Origin: Chryseobacterium nakagawai
Lineage (GTDB): Bacteria; Bacteroidota; Bacteroidia; Flavobacteriales; Weeksellaceae
NCBI RefSeq assembly: GCF_900637665.1
Contig: NZ_LR134386.1
Location: forward strand, 4,332,501 to 4,396,500
DNA: 64,000 bases
Direction of reading: 5' to 3'
Shown: piece after piece, positions 29,060 through 37,789 of the stretch
How the letters are laid out: the number at the start of each line of letters is the position of its first letter
How positions within the stretch are numbered: position 1 is the stretch's first letter
Notes under the pieces: generated by a model
Seen by the model: the letters and a program-made list of their open reading frames with translations, nothing else
What the model was told of the DNA's origin: nothing
The model's database searches: none
Made by a program: the position numbers and the translations under genes

Positions 29060-30655
29060 TTAATTCATTAATGGCAAAAAACATATAAAGTTTTCACCAT
29101 CTACGGAAATATGAAGCGAATTTTGTTTAAAATATTCATAAACCTGATTCAAATAATCAATTCCGAATTTCTCTCCCTGAACCGTTTCCGTTTTGGGCTG
29201 ATAAGTATTCCTTACAGTAACACCTTTTTCATCCACTTCTATTGTGATTTCCAAGGGTTGATCTATGGTCGCAACATTATGTTTTATAGCATTTTCCGTT
29301 ACAATCTGAAGCGACAAATACGGGATCCGTTTCTTTAAACTTTCAGGATCCTTTATAATCAGTTGAAAATTCAGTTCTTCATCAAATCTGCTTTTAAGAA
29401 GTTCCATATATTTCTGAATAAAATCTACCTCTTTGGCAACGGGTACAATATTTTCCTTTGGGGGAACAATCAGGTACCTATAGATTTTAGAAAGATTCAT
29501 GGTAAACTTCTGGGCATTATCTTTATTAATTCCAATCAGCATATAAAGAGAATTCAGTGAATTGAACAGAAAATGCGGATTGATATTATTCTTAAGTTGT
29601 TGAAGCTGATTAATAACTTCTGCTTTATGCATCTTTTCATTATCAATAAGCAGCAGGTTCTTTTCAGATTGTATCTTTTCTTTTTCCTTGTAAGCCATAT
29701 TTGTAGATCGTTGGAATAAAATAAAAACCGTAACAATCAGAAATAAAGCAGCCAGAAATATATAAATGGTATAAGCTTTCACCTTATTTGTATTTTCATC
29801 AATGATAAAATTGACATGATTCACCACGGCATACCCATCAAAGTTATCCGTTTTCAAAGGTTTTATAAATCGCGTAACTTCCATTCCCAAATACTCTGAA
29901 GTGGCAACACCTTCTGTATATTCCGATTTTGCCTTACCACATAAAGTATCTTTTACTTTAATATCTGTAAAATCGAAAACGTTTTTTCCGATGTACTTCT
30001 TTTCAGGATGGGTAATACAAATTCCTTCCTTGGTAAAAACATATGCATAAGTATTTGAACTTTTATCTACATTGGTAAAATACTGATGTAGATCATCTAA
30101 ACTTACGGTAGAACCATAATAGAGAATATTTTTTTCCGGTAATACAAGAGAATCATAACTTACCCAGTACATACTATCTTTACGGCTTATCAGAAGATCT
30201 TTAAAATGACCGGGACTATTATTTTTTATAGCAATAGAGCTTTCCGTCTTATCCCTATCTTTGAAAAGACCAGATAAAGGATTATTACTTTCATATTTTC
30301 CCGTTTTACTATGGTCATAATAATACCAACTGTAAGTCAGCAGATTTCTTTTTTTATTTAAATCATTTAAGACCAAAGAATAATCTCTGTAGTTTTTCAA
30401 TCCATCTTTCTGAATCAACTCACGAAGCAAATATTGATAGTCTTCAATATTCCTGAATTCACTTTCTACTGATTCATATTTCCTGAAAAACGTTTTTTTT
30501 GCAAAATCCTCATTATTTTTACGGTTATCTTCAGCGATTAAAAGGCTTAAAATGGCAAAAGCCACTACTGCAATCAGGCAGGTGGATAAAGCGGCAACGT
30601 AAATAGATTTTTGGGATAAGGCGTGTTTAAAACTAATACTCAATTTCTTCTGCAT
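29060..30655 (-). CDS. LytS-type sensor histidine kinase
   Basis: The 531-residue protein has an N-terminal membrane helix (residues about 18-42), an extracytoplasmic sensor region of about 240 residues resembling a Cache domain (YAYVFTKEGICITHPEKKYIG-type text), a second helix (about 298-318, IFLAALFLIVTVFILF), and a cytoplasmic His_kinase domain with phosphoacceptor H near residue 360 in NINPHFLFNSLNSL. The ATPase N-box is visible as VTENAIKHN. Its partner should be the LytTR regulator at 20853-21617. It is the first gene of the operon with protease, SusC and SusD, with a -7 box about 90 bp upstream. Confidence 0.93.
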   Translation of the reverse strand: MQKKLSISFKHALSQKSIYVAALSTCLIAVVAFAILSLLIAEDNRKNNEDFAKKTFFRKYESVESEFRNIEDYQYLLRELIQKDGLKNYRDYSLVLNDLNKKRNLLTYSWYYYDHSKTGKYESNNPLSGLFKDRDKTESSIAIKNNSPGHFKDLLISRKDSMYWVSYDSLVLPEKNILYYGSTVSLDDLHQYFTNVDKSSNTYAYVFTKEGICITHPEKKYIGKNVFDFTDIKVKDTLCGKAKSEYTEGVATSEYLGMEVTRFIKPLKTDNFDGYAVVNHVNFIIDENTNKVKAYTIYIFLAALFLIVTVFILFQRSTNMAYKEKEKIQSEKNLLLIDNEKMHKAEVINQLQQLKNNINPHFLFNSLNSLYMLIGINKDNAQKFTMNLSKIYRYLIVPPKENIVPVAKEVDFIQKYMELLKSRFDEELNFQLIIKDPESLKKRIPYLSLQIVTENAIKHNVATIDQPLEITIEVDEKGVTVRNTYQPKTETVQGEKFGIDYLNQVYEYFKQNSLHISVDGENFICFLPLMN

Positions 30656-30743
30656 TCTTTATTCCTACAAAAAGAATCTGGTAATACTTGGAAGTAAAAG
30701 GCTCTAATTCCACGACCTATTTTGTAGATAATTTATTCGTTTG

Positions 30744-30751
30744 CAAAGATA
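30744..30751 (-). promoter_or_regulatory. -7 box upstream of the sensor kinase operon
   Basis: On the minus strand the sequence is TATCTTTG, an exact match to TAnnTTTG, about 90 bp before the kinase start codon. No clear -33 element was found. Confidence 0.45.
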
Positions 30752-30856
30752 TAACAAAGATTCCAGGACCATCGAGTGAAATAAAATTATATTAAAAATA
30801 TGTTAAATACAAACAATTCTGGCAAAAAATAATTAAGATAAAATGGTTTCCTTTCT

Positions 30857-30888
30857 AAAAAACAAAAACTGCCATACATATAGCAGTT
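30857..30888 (-). terminator. terminator downstream of isochorismatase-family gene
   Basis: The stem AACTGC/GCAGTT has a 10-base loop and is followed on the minus strand by TTTGTTTTTT. It lies about 23 bp beyond the extended stop codon of the frameshifted gene (30911), which supports 30911 as the ancestral gene end. Confidence 0.6.
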
Positions 30889-30910
30889 CAAATAGATTCA
30901 AGTTTTTTTT

Positions 30911-31476
30911 CTACAGCTTTTTTAATAATTCTTCGGCATTCAGTACGGTTGCAAATTCTTCATGTAAATTGGCAAGTGCCATGAGATGAACCAGTTCTGC
31001 GTTGTATTCTTCTCCATATATTCCTACTCTGTCAAAGCTGCTGTAGCATCTGAAATAACATAAGTTTCATATCCGAAATTCCCAGCCATTCTTGTTGTGG
31101 TAGAAACACAATGATTGGTTGTAATTCCTAAAATAACTACAGTATTTATTCTCTGAAAATCTAATTTTTCTTTCAAATCAGTTCCTATAAAAGCACTGTT
31201 TACATTTTTAGTGATAATACACTCATCATTTTGGGGCAAGACATGATCATTAAATGCAAATCCCGGATCAGATTCATGCAATTTAGATTGAGGATGGGTT
31301 GAGCTGTGCCGGATATGAAATACGGGTAAATTCAATTCCCGCCATCTTTGCAATATGTTTCCACTTATTTTTTCTGCTTCTTTATTATTTCTGTTTCCAC
31401 CCCAATAGCTTTCATCAAGAAATCCTTTTTGAATATCAATAAGAATTAAAGCTGGTTTTTTATCTCGTAGTTTCAT
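30911..31476 (-). pseudogene. isochorismatase-family cysteine hydrolase, frameshifted near the C-terminus
   Basis: Cysteine hydrolases of the isochorismatase fold hydrolyse vinyl ethers or amides such as nicotinamide. The triad is present: D14 in [10 protein letters not shown]90 in ITKNVNSAF and C123 in TTNHCVST. The frame ends early at TAG 31024-31026 after 150 residues. Shifting by one base at the short T-run around 31036-31040 continues the family's expected sequence ([20 protein letters not shown] and onward) to TAG at 30911, giving about 188 residues, the usual length. A single missing T therefore explains the truncation. It could be a true mutation or a sequencing error. The gene follows the hydrolase gene by 6 bp. 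Confidence 0.8.
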
Positions 31477-31482
31477 ATTTTT

Positions 31483-32427
31483 TTATTTGAAAAGTCGGCT
31501 CATCATAAACTTTTTGTATTCATCAGTCAAAGAACAATCAAAGAGATCAAATACATGTACTGCTCCGGGAACTACCCATAATTCAGTGGCAACACCTGCC
31601 TGATATAAAAGTTGCGAAAACTCAATACCTTCATCTCTCAAAGGATCTAGTTCACAAGCTACAATTGTAGTTTGAGGCAACACAGAAAAGTTACGATAGA
31701 GGGTAAGATCTGAATACATTATGCTTTTTCCTCTATTTTCTTTGTCCAGAAAATGCTGCCATGCTATTTCAGCATATCTTCTACTCCATAACGGTGAATC
31801 TGTAAATTCTTGCATAGAAGGAGTATTCAGCTTATTATGAATGACCGGATACAATAAAAACTGATGTTTTATATTATTAATATTCTGATCGGCAGCCATC
31901 TGAGTGACCGCTGCACCTAAATGCCCACCAGCGCTTGCCCCCATTATGGTAATCTGCTCAACATTTATTCCCAACTGTCTTTCTCCTTCTCCAATCACCC
32001 ATTTCAAGGCATCAAAACCGTCTAAAATAGGAATGGGAAACCGATGCTGAGGAGACAACCTGTAATCTACAGATATAATTGTTGCCTGTAATTCATCCAC
32101 AATCTCAAACATTTGACTATCTACCTGTTCTGGCAAACCAAAAACATAACCACCACCGTGAAAATAAATCAATGTTCTATTCCTGTCATACTGCTCAGGT
32201 TGATAAATATGAAGCCGTACTTCTCTACCATCCACCAAACTTGAGATGAAAATATCTTTCACCTTGATATGATCCGGCCGTTGAACAGGATGTGTCTTTA
32301 CAAATTCTATTCTTTCTTTTTGGATCACTTCCGGAGCATTCAAAAATATATTCTCATCGATTTCCAATGAATAGGAAATATGGTCAATACTCGCTTTCAA
32401 TTCTTTATTAATTCTATTCAAATCCAT
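31483..32427 (-). CDS. alpha/beta hydrolase (HSL/esterase family)
   Basis: The oxyanion-hole motif HGGGYVFG and the nucleophile motif GASAGG identify a hormone-sensitive-lipase-type esterase. The catalytic acid is probably in CELDPLRDEG and the histidine in GAVHVFDLF near the end. The preferred start is the ATG at 32427 (MDLNRINKELKAS); the longer frame begins with TTG inside the divergent promoter. The protein of about 314 residues lacks a signal peptide. It is divergent from an HxlR regulator and is followed by the isochorismatase-family gene, forming a small inducible detoxification or catabolic operon (inferred). Confidence 0.92.
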   Translation of the reverse strand: MDLNRINKELKASIDHISYSLEIDENIFLNAPEVIQKERIEFVKTHPVQRPDHIKVKDIFISSLVDGREVRLHIYQPEQYDRNRTLIYFHGGGYVFGLPEQVDSQMFEIVDELQATIISVDYRLSPQHRFPIPILDGFDALKWVIGEGERQLGINVEQITIMGASAGGHLGAAVTQMAADQNINNIKHQFLLYPVIHNKLNTPSMQEFTDSPLWSRRYAEIAWQHFLDKENRGKSIMYSDLTLYRNFSVLPQTTIVACELDPLRDEGIEFSQLLYQAGVATELWVVPGAVHVFDLFDCSLTDEYKKFMMSRLFK

Positions 32428-32535
32428 AACATTATCATATAAAAAATCTATTATAAAAGTCCTTGAAAATAGGACATACAACCTATATTTTCTGTTTTAT
32501 TTGTAAATTTAAATCATCAATTCTGTACGGTACAA

Positions 32536-32555
32536 CCATACAATAGATTGTATGG
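32536..32555. promoter_or_regulatory. perfect palindrome, likely HxlR operator
   Basis: The 20-bp sequence ccatacaatagattgtatgg has 9-bp perfect arms around AG. It lies between the divergent hydrolase and HxlR genes, 20 bp before the HxlR start codon, where an autoregulatory operator would be expected. HxlR dimers bind inverted repeats, so this is a good candidate site. Confidence 0.65.
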
Positions 32556-32574
32556 AGCGAACAAAAATGTTAGT

Positions 32575-32937
32575 ATGAGTATTAAAGAGACATCCACCAA
32601 TAACGAGAATAAAAAAACGTTAGAATCCAGCTGTTCTGAAATTTATGCAGTGAATCTTATCAGTGGTCGATGGATCCTTTCTATCTGCTATCATCTCAAA
32701 CAAGAAAAGCTAAGATTTTTTGAACTGAAAAACAGAATTCCCAATATTTCTGAAAGAATGCTTACCCTTCAGCTCAAAAAAATGGAACAGGAAAATCTGG
32801 TGGTGAAAACAGTGTATGCTGAGGTTCCTCTCAGAGTAGAATATGAATTATCCGAAATAGGTAAAAAATTACTTCCTGTCTTAAGCCAATTGGAAGTTTG
32901 GGGGAAGGAACATAAAGAGTCTAAGAAAAAGGAGTAA
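32575..32937 (+). CDS. HxlR-family transcriptional regulator
   Basis: The winged-helix core is typical of HxlR proteins: a cysteine near the N-terminus (LESSCSEIYAVNLISGRWIL), then LRFFELKNRIPNISERMLT and LKKMEQENLVVKTVYAEVPLRVEYELSEIG. The start chosen is the ATG at 32575, giving 120 residues; an upstream TTG start would run through the palindrome. These regulators respond to electrophiles, oxidants or metabolites, often through the conserved cysteine. It is divergent from the alpha/beta hydrolase gene and probably controls it. Confidence 0.93.
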   Translation: MSIKETSTNNENKKTLESSCSEIYAVNLISGRWILSICYHLKQEKLRFFELKNRIPNISERMLTLQLKKMEQENLVVKTVYAEVPLRVEYELSEIGKKLLPVLSQLEVWGKEHKESKKKE

Positions 32938-33124
32938 TTATTCATTATGATTTTGTTATGAAAGAAAAGAAACCTGAGTTACTCTATCCTACTTTTTAAA
33001 TTGCTTACATAATCGAGATCTAAGGGTATAAGTCTTAAAATTAGTTAATATCATCATTCAACTTCCCGATTCCCACCTTTATATTTTGAAAATTATTTAT
33101 CTTCGCTCCAAATCTTATTTGAAA

Positions 33125-34300
33125 ATGAAGAAGATCATCTCCGGGATATCTATTTTTTGCTCTATTGTCATCTCTGCTCAAGAGACTATACAGTTCCAGG
33201 AACTACCATTTAAGGAAATTATCGCAAAAGCCAAAAAAGAAAAGAAATTGGTTTTTATTGATGCATATGCTTCCTGGTGTGGCCCATGCAAAATGATGGA
33301 AAAAAATGTTTTTCCTCAGAAATCAGTGAGTGAATATTTCAATACCAATTTCATCAATGCAAGATTTGATATGGAAAAAGGAGAAGGAAGAGATCTTGCA
33401 TCTAAATTTGGTGTACGATCCTACCCTACTTATCTTTTTCTAAATGGTGAAGGCGAGCTTGTTTCCAGAAATACAGGCTATATGGAAGAAAGTATGTTTG
33501 TGGCAATGGCACAAGATATTAATTCACAAGGAAATAAAAAAGGATCTCTGAAAGAGAGATTTGCTAACGGAGAAAAAGATCCAGAGTTTCTAATCAATAT
33601 TATGAAACTTAATTCTGATACAGATTACGGGTTTGCAAAAAAGGCTTCTGAAAGATACTTTGAAAACAAAAAAGCAACTGAACCTCTTTCAAAAGATGAA
33701 ATAGGATTTATGCTATTTTTCCTGAAATCTACAGAAGATAGCAACTATAAAGCTTTTGCTTCCAGAAAAGCAGAAATCATCAAATATCTTCCCGAAGAAA
33801 CATATAACGAATTTGATGCTCAGTTAAAACTATCAAAAATCGTAGAGCAGTCCATTGATGATAAAAACAAAAAAATCAATGATGAATACTTTATGAAAAT
33901 AGCTGAACCATTGGTAGGAAAACAAACAGCAATGACGAAGCTCAACCAGACCAAGCTTGCCTATTACGAGCAAAATGCCAATTTCCCGGAATATGAAAAA
34001 GCAGCATTGGATTATTACAAAGCTTCGGATGCATTTAATCCTGATGAACTTTTAAGAGCAGCATGGGTATTTGTTGATAACATCCAAACACCATCTTCAT
34101 TAAAGAAAGCAACCGAATGGGCTGAAAAATCGGTAATGATGGGAGAGAACTCAGAAAACACTTATATCCTGGCTAAACTTTATTTCTTAACAGGAAATAA
34201 AGAAATGGCCAAAAACTATGCTGAAATGTCTAGAAATATAGCCGTTCAAGCTAAAAGAGATTCCAAATTAGCAGAGGAATTATTAAATAAAATAAAATAA
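33125..34300 (+). CDS. secreted thioredoxin-fold protein with helical C-terminal repeats
   Basis: The ATG at 33125 gives a signal peptide (IFCSIVISAQ). The thioredoxin domain has the active site WCGPC at C52/C55 and the cis-proline region VRSYPTYLFLNGEG. The rest, to residue 391, is helical and resembles TPR-like repeats (YAEMSRNIAVQAKRDSKLAEE). Periplasmic thioredoxin-like proteins of this kind reduce or rearrange disulfides in the envelope. An outer-membrane protein gene follows after 8 bp, so the two may work together. Confidence 0.9.
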   Translation: MKKIISGISIFCSIVISAQETIQFQELPFKEIIAKAKKEKKLVFIDAYASWCGPCKMMEKNVFPQKSVSEYFNTNFINARFDMEKGEGRDLASKFGVRSYPTYLFLNGEGELVSRNTGYMEESMFVAMAQDINSQGNKKGSLKERFANGEKDPEFLINIMKLNSDTDYGFAKKASERYFENKKATEPLSKDEIGFMLFFLKSTEDSNYKAFASRKAEIIKYLPEETYNEFDAQLKLSKIVEQSIDDKNKKINDEYFMKIAEPLVGKQTAMTKLNQTKLAYYEQNANFPEYEKAALDYYKASDAFNPDELLRAAWVFVDNIQTPSSLKKATEWAEKSVMMGENSENTYILAKLYFLTGNKEMAKNYAEMSRNIAVQAKRDSKLAEELLNKIK

Positions 34301-34308
34301 ACACATTG

Positions 34309-34941
34309 ATGAAATACAGAGTATTAATGGGAGCTTTGGCGTTTCTGAGCATAGGTTCACTAAAAGCTCAGGAGCAGGAACAAAGCGAAGAGAAAAGTTT
34401 GTATGTAAAAGGTAATGCTCTTTTTTTACCAATAGGTATTCTCAATCTCGGTGTAGAAAAGCAGATTAGTCCCAAATATACTCTTCAGGGAGATGTCTTT
34501 ATCTCACCATGGAAGTCTTTTTCAGGACATGAATTGCAATTTTACTCTGTTTCTGCTGAAGGAAGATATTATTTCAAAGAAGCTTTCAAACACTGGTATA
34601 TTGGAGCTAATGTCTCTGTTGCTGCTTATAATGCACAGAAATGGAATTACTGGAATGACAATAGCGTCTCTGTAGCAGACAACGGAGAAACTTTCATTAT
34701 TTCTAATCTGTATCAAAGAGGTTTTTCTATTATGTTAGGAGTGACGGGAGGTTATCAATTTCAGTTATCTGAAAGATGGAATCTTGATCTTTATGCCACT
34801 ATTGGAACTGCACAAAGTTTTTATAAAGGGTATGACAGAACTACAGGAAAACGTTATGATATTGGGGTAGAAGGACTTAACAAAAGTGGTGAAATTATAC
34901 CCTACAGAGGTGGAGTTATGATCTCTTACAAATTTAAATAA
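34309..34941 (+). CDS. outer-membrane beta-barrel protein (DUF3575-like)
   Basis: The preferred start is ATG at 34309 (the frame also opens at an adjacent TTG). The signal peptide is MKYRVLMGALAFLSIGSLKAQ. The mature part has a small-barrel pattern of alternating strands: GNALFLPIGILNLGVEKQIS, FYSVSAEGRYYFKE, HWYIGANVSVAAYN and a last strand GGVMISYKFK ending in an aromatic/basic residue. It resembles DUF3575 proteins. It is co-directional with the thioredoxin gene and the small membrane protein that follows 4 bp later. Confidence 0.85.
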   Translation: MKYRVLMGALAFLSIGSLKAQEQEQSEEKSLYVKGNALFLPIGILNLGVEKQISPKYTLQGDVFISPWKSFSGHELQFYSVSAEGRYYFKEAFKHWYIGANVSVAAYNAQKWNYWNDNSVSVADNGETFIISNLYQRGFSIMLGVTGGYQFQLSERWNLDLYATIGTAQSFYKGYDRTTGKRYDIGVEGLNKSGEIIPYRGGVMISYKFK

Positions 34942-34945
34942 TACA

Positions 34946-35152
34946 ATGAAGCCATTCGGAAAAAATCATATTATCATTTCTGTGATCACTTTTATGATCC
35001 TTTTTTTAATGAACTATCTTGGAAATGATCTTCCAGACAAATTACAAAGAGCCTTATTAACTGCTTTTGCAGGAGTTGTAGGTTTAACAATCGGACTCTT
35101 TATATTAAATAAGGGCAAAAATGATAAAAATCCGCCCCAAAATTTTGATTAA
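34946..35152 (+). CDS. small two-helix membrane protein
   Basis: The 68-residue product has two hydrophobic segments (residues about 10-27, IIISVITFMILFLMNYLG, and about 38-56, ALLTAFAGVVGLTIGLFIL) and a polar tail. It starts 4 bp after the barrel gene, which supports it as a real third gene of the operon. No function is recognised. Confidence 0.7.
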   Translation: MKPFGKNHIIISVITFMILFLMNYLGNDLPDKLQRALLTAFAGVVGLTIGLFILNKGKNDKNPPQNFD

Positions 35153-35242
35153 TGAAAGGTTGGAAACAGAAACCTTGAGGCTGGAAATTATTTTTAGTCA
35201 TATTATCACTCAATGACTTCCATAATCTCCAGCCTATTCTAA

Positions 35243-36439
35243 TTAATCTTCGTACACCACATATCGGATTCTAATCTTTTCAAAATCTTCCAGATCTTTT
35301 TTCCACGAAGCTTTAATTTCCGGAATTGATTTTCCGGCAATAATCTGCTTTCTGAATTCATCAGTCCCGGAAAGAGTATCAAACCAAAGATTTTTCAAAA
35401 AGAAATCCAGCTGAGGATTTTTATAGTTTTGATAAGCCTTGATTATCCATTCAAGATTCAATTCTCTTAAATCTTTAGGATAATTGGACAAATCTTCACC
35501 ATAACATAATTTCCCGTTCAGAAATGGATCTTTTGCTCCGTAGCTTGGCTTTGGAGTAAATTTGTATGGAAGATTTTCAGTCCATGGTGAACCATAGATC
35601 TGGAAAGGCTGATCCGTTCCTCTTCCAACAGAAACCTGGGTCCCTTCAAAAAAACACAAACTTGGGTATAAATTAATTGCTTTATCATTAGGCAAATTCG
35701 GTGATGGCTTATCCAGCATCGGATAACGTTGTTTTTTGTGATAATTCTTCATTGGGATTAAGGTATATTTGGCCTGAACTCCATTTTTCAGCCACTTTTC
35801 TCCATTCACCATTTTTCCATACTCACCAATGGTTAATCCATAGACAACCGGAACTTCATGCATTCCCACAAAACTAGCCCATTTTTTTCTCAAAACAGGT
35901 CCGTCAGTATATCCATCATGTGGATTGGGACGGTCCAGGACCATTACTTCAACATTGTTTTCAGCACCCGCTTCCATTAGATAAGCTAAAGTAGAAATAT
36001 AAGTATAGAATCTCACTCCTACATCCTGAATATCAAAAACCACAAGATCAATTCCTGCCAATTGTTCAGGCTTCGGTTTTTTATTACTGGCATACAGGGA
36101 AACAATAGGAATTCCGGTCTTCACGTCTACTCCATTTTTTATTTTTGCTCCTGCATCAGCATCTCCTCTGAAACCATGCTCAGGCGCAAAAATAGCTTTG
36201 ATCTTTATTCCATTCTTGACTAAAAAATCTACCAAATGAGTTCTGTCATTCATTAAGCCTGTCTGATTCGTCACTACTCCAATGGTTTTATCCTTCAATA
36301 GAGGTAGATAAAGCTCAGGTTGATCTGCCCCGGTTTTAAAATCTGGCTGAACTTGAGTTTGAGAATAATATTGGTTGAATACTCCTAAAAAAATTAGGCA
36401 AATCAGAAGTAAATTTTTAATTTTGAAATCTAAATTCAT
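35243..36439 (-). CDS. DUF1343/NamZ-family exo-beta-N-acetylmuramidase
   Basis: The ATG at 36439 gives a signal peptide (LLLICLIFLGVFNQYYSQ) and a 398-residue product. Family sequence is clear: GVVTNQTGL, FAPEHGFRGDADAG, VFDIQDVGVRFYTYISTLAY, VMVLDRPNPHDG and a C-terminal FYGSPW-like region. NamZ enzymes remove N-acetylmuramic acid from the non-reducing ends of peptidoglycan fragments. The gene is divergent from the permease with start codons only 4 bp apart; the likely -7 box (36485-36492) lies inside the permease coding sequence. Confidence 0.93.
   Translation of the reverse strand: MNLDFKIKNLLLICLIFLGVFNQYYSQTQVQPDFKTGADQPELYLPLLKDKTIGVVTNQTGLMNDRTHLVDFLVKNGIKIKAIFAPEHGFRGDADAGAKIKNGVDVKTGIPIVSLYASNKKPKPEQLAGIDLVVFDIQDVGVRFYTYISTLAYLMEAGAENNVEVMVLDRPNPHDGYTDGPVLRKKWASFVGMHEVPVVYGLTIGEYGKMVNGEKWLKNGVQAKYTLIPMKNYHKKQRYPMLDKPSPNLPNDKAINLYPSLCFFEGTQVSVGRGTDQPFQIYGSPWTENLPYKFTPKPSYGAKDPFLNGKLCYGEDLSNYPKDLRELNLEWIIKAYQNYKNPQLDFFLKNLWFDTLSGTDEFRKQIIAGKSIPEIKASWKKDLEDFEKIRIRYVVYED
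36418..36425 (+). promoter_or_regulatory. -7 box of the permease gene, inside namZ-like coding sequence
   Basis: TAATTTTG matches TAnnTTTG and lies 19 bp upstream of the TTG at 36444, supporting that codon as the permease start. It sits within the first codons of the divergent NamZ gene. Confidence 0.45.
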
Positions 36440-36443
36440 AAGC

Positions 36444-37673
36444 TTGAAGTTTCCTTTATATTTCTCTAGAAAAATAGCGTTTTCCAAAGATAACAAAAAT
36501 AACCTTTCAAGGGTTATCATCTTCATTGGCAGGCTTTCCGTAGCACTGGGAATTATTGTTTCTCTAATTACTGTAGCCACCGGATTTGGTTCTAAAAAAG
36601 CTATTAAAGAGAGACTGGCAGATTTCAGCGGACATATCACAGTAAGATCTACCCGATCCAACTCTTCCTATAATACTTCGGTTTTGGATAATCAGGGACT
36701 GAATATTGCCAAGATCAAAGAGCTTCCGGATGTGGAAACGATCCAAAAATATGTAACGGTTACCGGAATTATGCGTAATGAACATAATTTTGCAGGAATT
36801 ATATTTAAAGGAATTGGAAAGGATTTCGACAGTTTAAGGTTTAAAAAATTCCTTATTGCCGGAACTACTCCCAAGGTGACAGAAGTAGGGTTCAACAATG
36901 ATGTTGCTATTTCACAAAAAATAGCCAATGATCTTCACCTTAAAGTTAATGACAGTATCGTTACTGTCTTCTTAAAAGCCGATCAAAAACCTCTTTACCG
37001 AAAGTTTAAAATTATCGGAATCTACAGAACAGACATTAAGCTCATCGATGAACAGTTTGTTATTGGTGGAATTAATCATGCGAGAAAAATTCAGGATATG
37101 AAACCTGATGAAATTGGCGGAATTGATATTTTCCTGAAAAATGTCAATGATATTGATAAAGATTTTCCAGACATTGAAAAACTGATCGGTTATAAAAACT
37201 ATGCTGAAAAGGCAACAGAAAAATTTCCACAAATCACTGACTGGATAAGCATCTTTGATACCAATATTGCGCTCATCATCATCATCATGCTGGTTGTAGT
37301 GGTTATCAATATTATTATGGTCCTTCTGATCCTTATTATTGAAAGAACCAACTCCATTGGTTTACTTAAGACTTTAGGTGCAAGCAATGCTCAAATCAGG
37401 GCTACTTTTATCAATTATACCCTTATCATTATGATCCCTGGGCTTTTATATGGGAATGCTATTGGGTTGGGATTGATTCTTATTCAGAAATTCTTTGGAG
37501 TGATTAAACTTAATCCGGAAAATTACTACGTAAGCACAGTACCGGTAGATCTTAACCCTATTGCTATCATTTCTATTTCATTAGGGATTTTGGTGATATC
37601 TGCTCTTGCCTTAATTATTCCGAGTTATCTGATCAGTAAGATTTCTCCGGTGAAAGCCATTAAGTATAATTAA
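36444..37673 (+). CDS. FtsX/LolC-type ABC transporter permease
   Basis: The protein has an N-terminal membrane helix (IIFIGRLSVALGIIVSLITVATG), a periplasmic MacB-like domain (about residues 45-265), and three C-terminal helices (IALIIIIMLVVVVINIIMVLL, TLIIMIPGLLYGNAIGLGLI, AIISISLGILVISALALIIP), the usual FtsX layout. The motif SIGLLKTLGAS is conserved. Members export lipoproteins (LolCE) or act in envelope transport with a separate ATPase, which is not in this window. The start is taken as TTG at 36444 (KFPLYFSRKIAFS follows); no ATG is available nearby. Confidence 0.85.
   Translation: MKFPLYFSRKIAFSKDNKNNLSRVIIFIGRLSVALGIIVSLITVATGFGSKKAIKERLADFSGHITVRSTRSNSSYNTSVLDNQGLNIAKIKELPDVETIQKYVTVTGIMRNEHNFAGIIFKGIGKDFDSLRFKKFLIAGTTPKVTEVGFNNDVAISQKIANDLHLKVNDSIVTVFLKADQKPLYRKFKIIGIYRTDIKLIDEQFVIGGINHARKIQDMKPDEIGGIDIFLKNVNDIDKDFPDIEKLIGYKNYAEKATEKFPQITDWISIFDTNIALIIIIMLVVVVINIIMVLLILIIERTNSIGLLKTLGASNAQIRATFINYTLIIMIPGLLYGNAIGLGLILIQKFFGVIKLNPENYYVSTVPVDLNPIAIISISLGILVISALALIIPSYLISKISPVKAIKYN
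36485..36492 (-). promoter_or_regulatory. -7 box of the NamZ gene, inside permease coding sequence
   Basis: On the minus strand TATCTTTG is an exact TAnnTTTG match, 46 bp before the NamZ ATG. It lies within the permease N-terminal codons. Confidence 0.45.
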
Positions 37674-37762
37674 CCTTATTATTAGGTTTAAAATTAAGCT
37701 TTTACTCATCTGTTTTGAGTTTTAATCACTCATGATCTCCATACAGATAATTTTAAAAGCAT

Positions 37763-37770
37763 TATCTTTG
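37763..37770 (+). promoter_or_regulatory. -7 box of the cysteine synthase-type gene
   Basis: TATCTTTG exactly matches TAnnTTTG, 19 bp before the ATG at 37790, leaving a short AT-rich leader. Confidence 0.5.
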
Positions 37771-37789
37771 CACCGCATATAAAACATTT

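Noticed and set aside
35243..36661. Longer NamZ frame starting at 36661
   Set aside because: The extra 74 residues are antisense to the permease and precede a clean signal peptide at 36439, so the shorter start is preferred.
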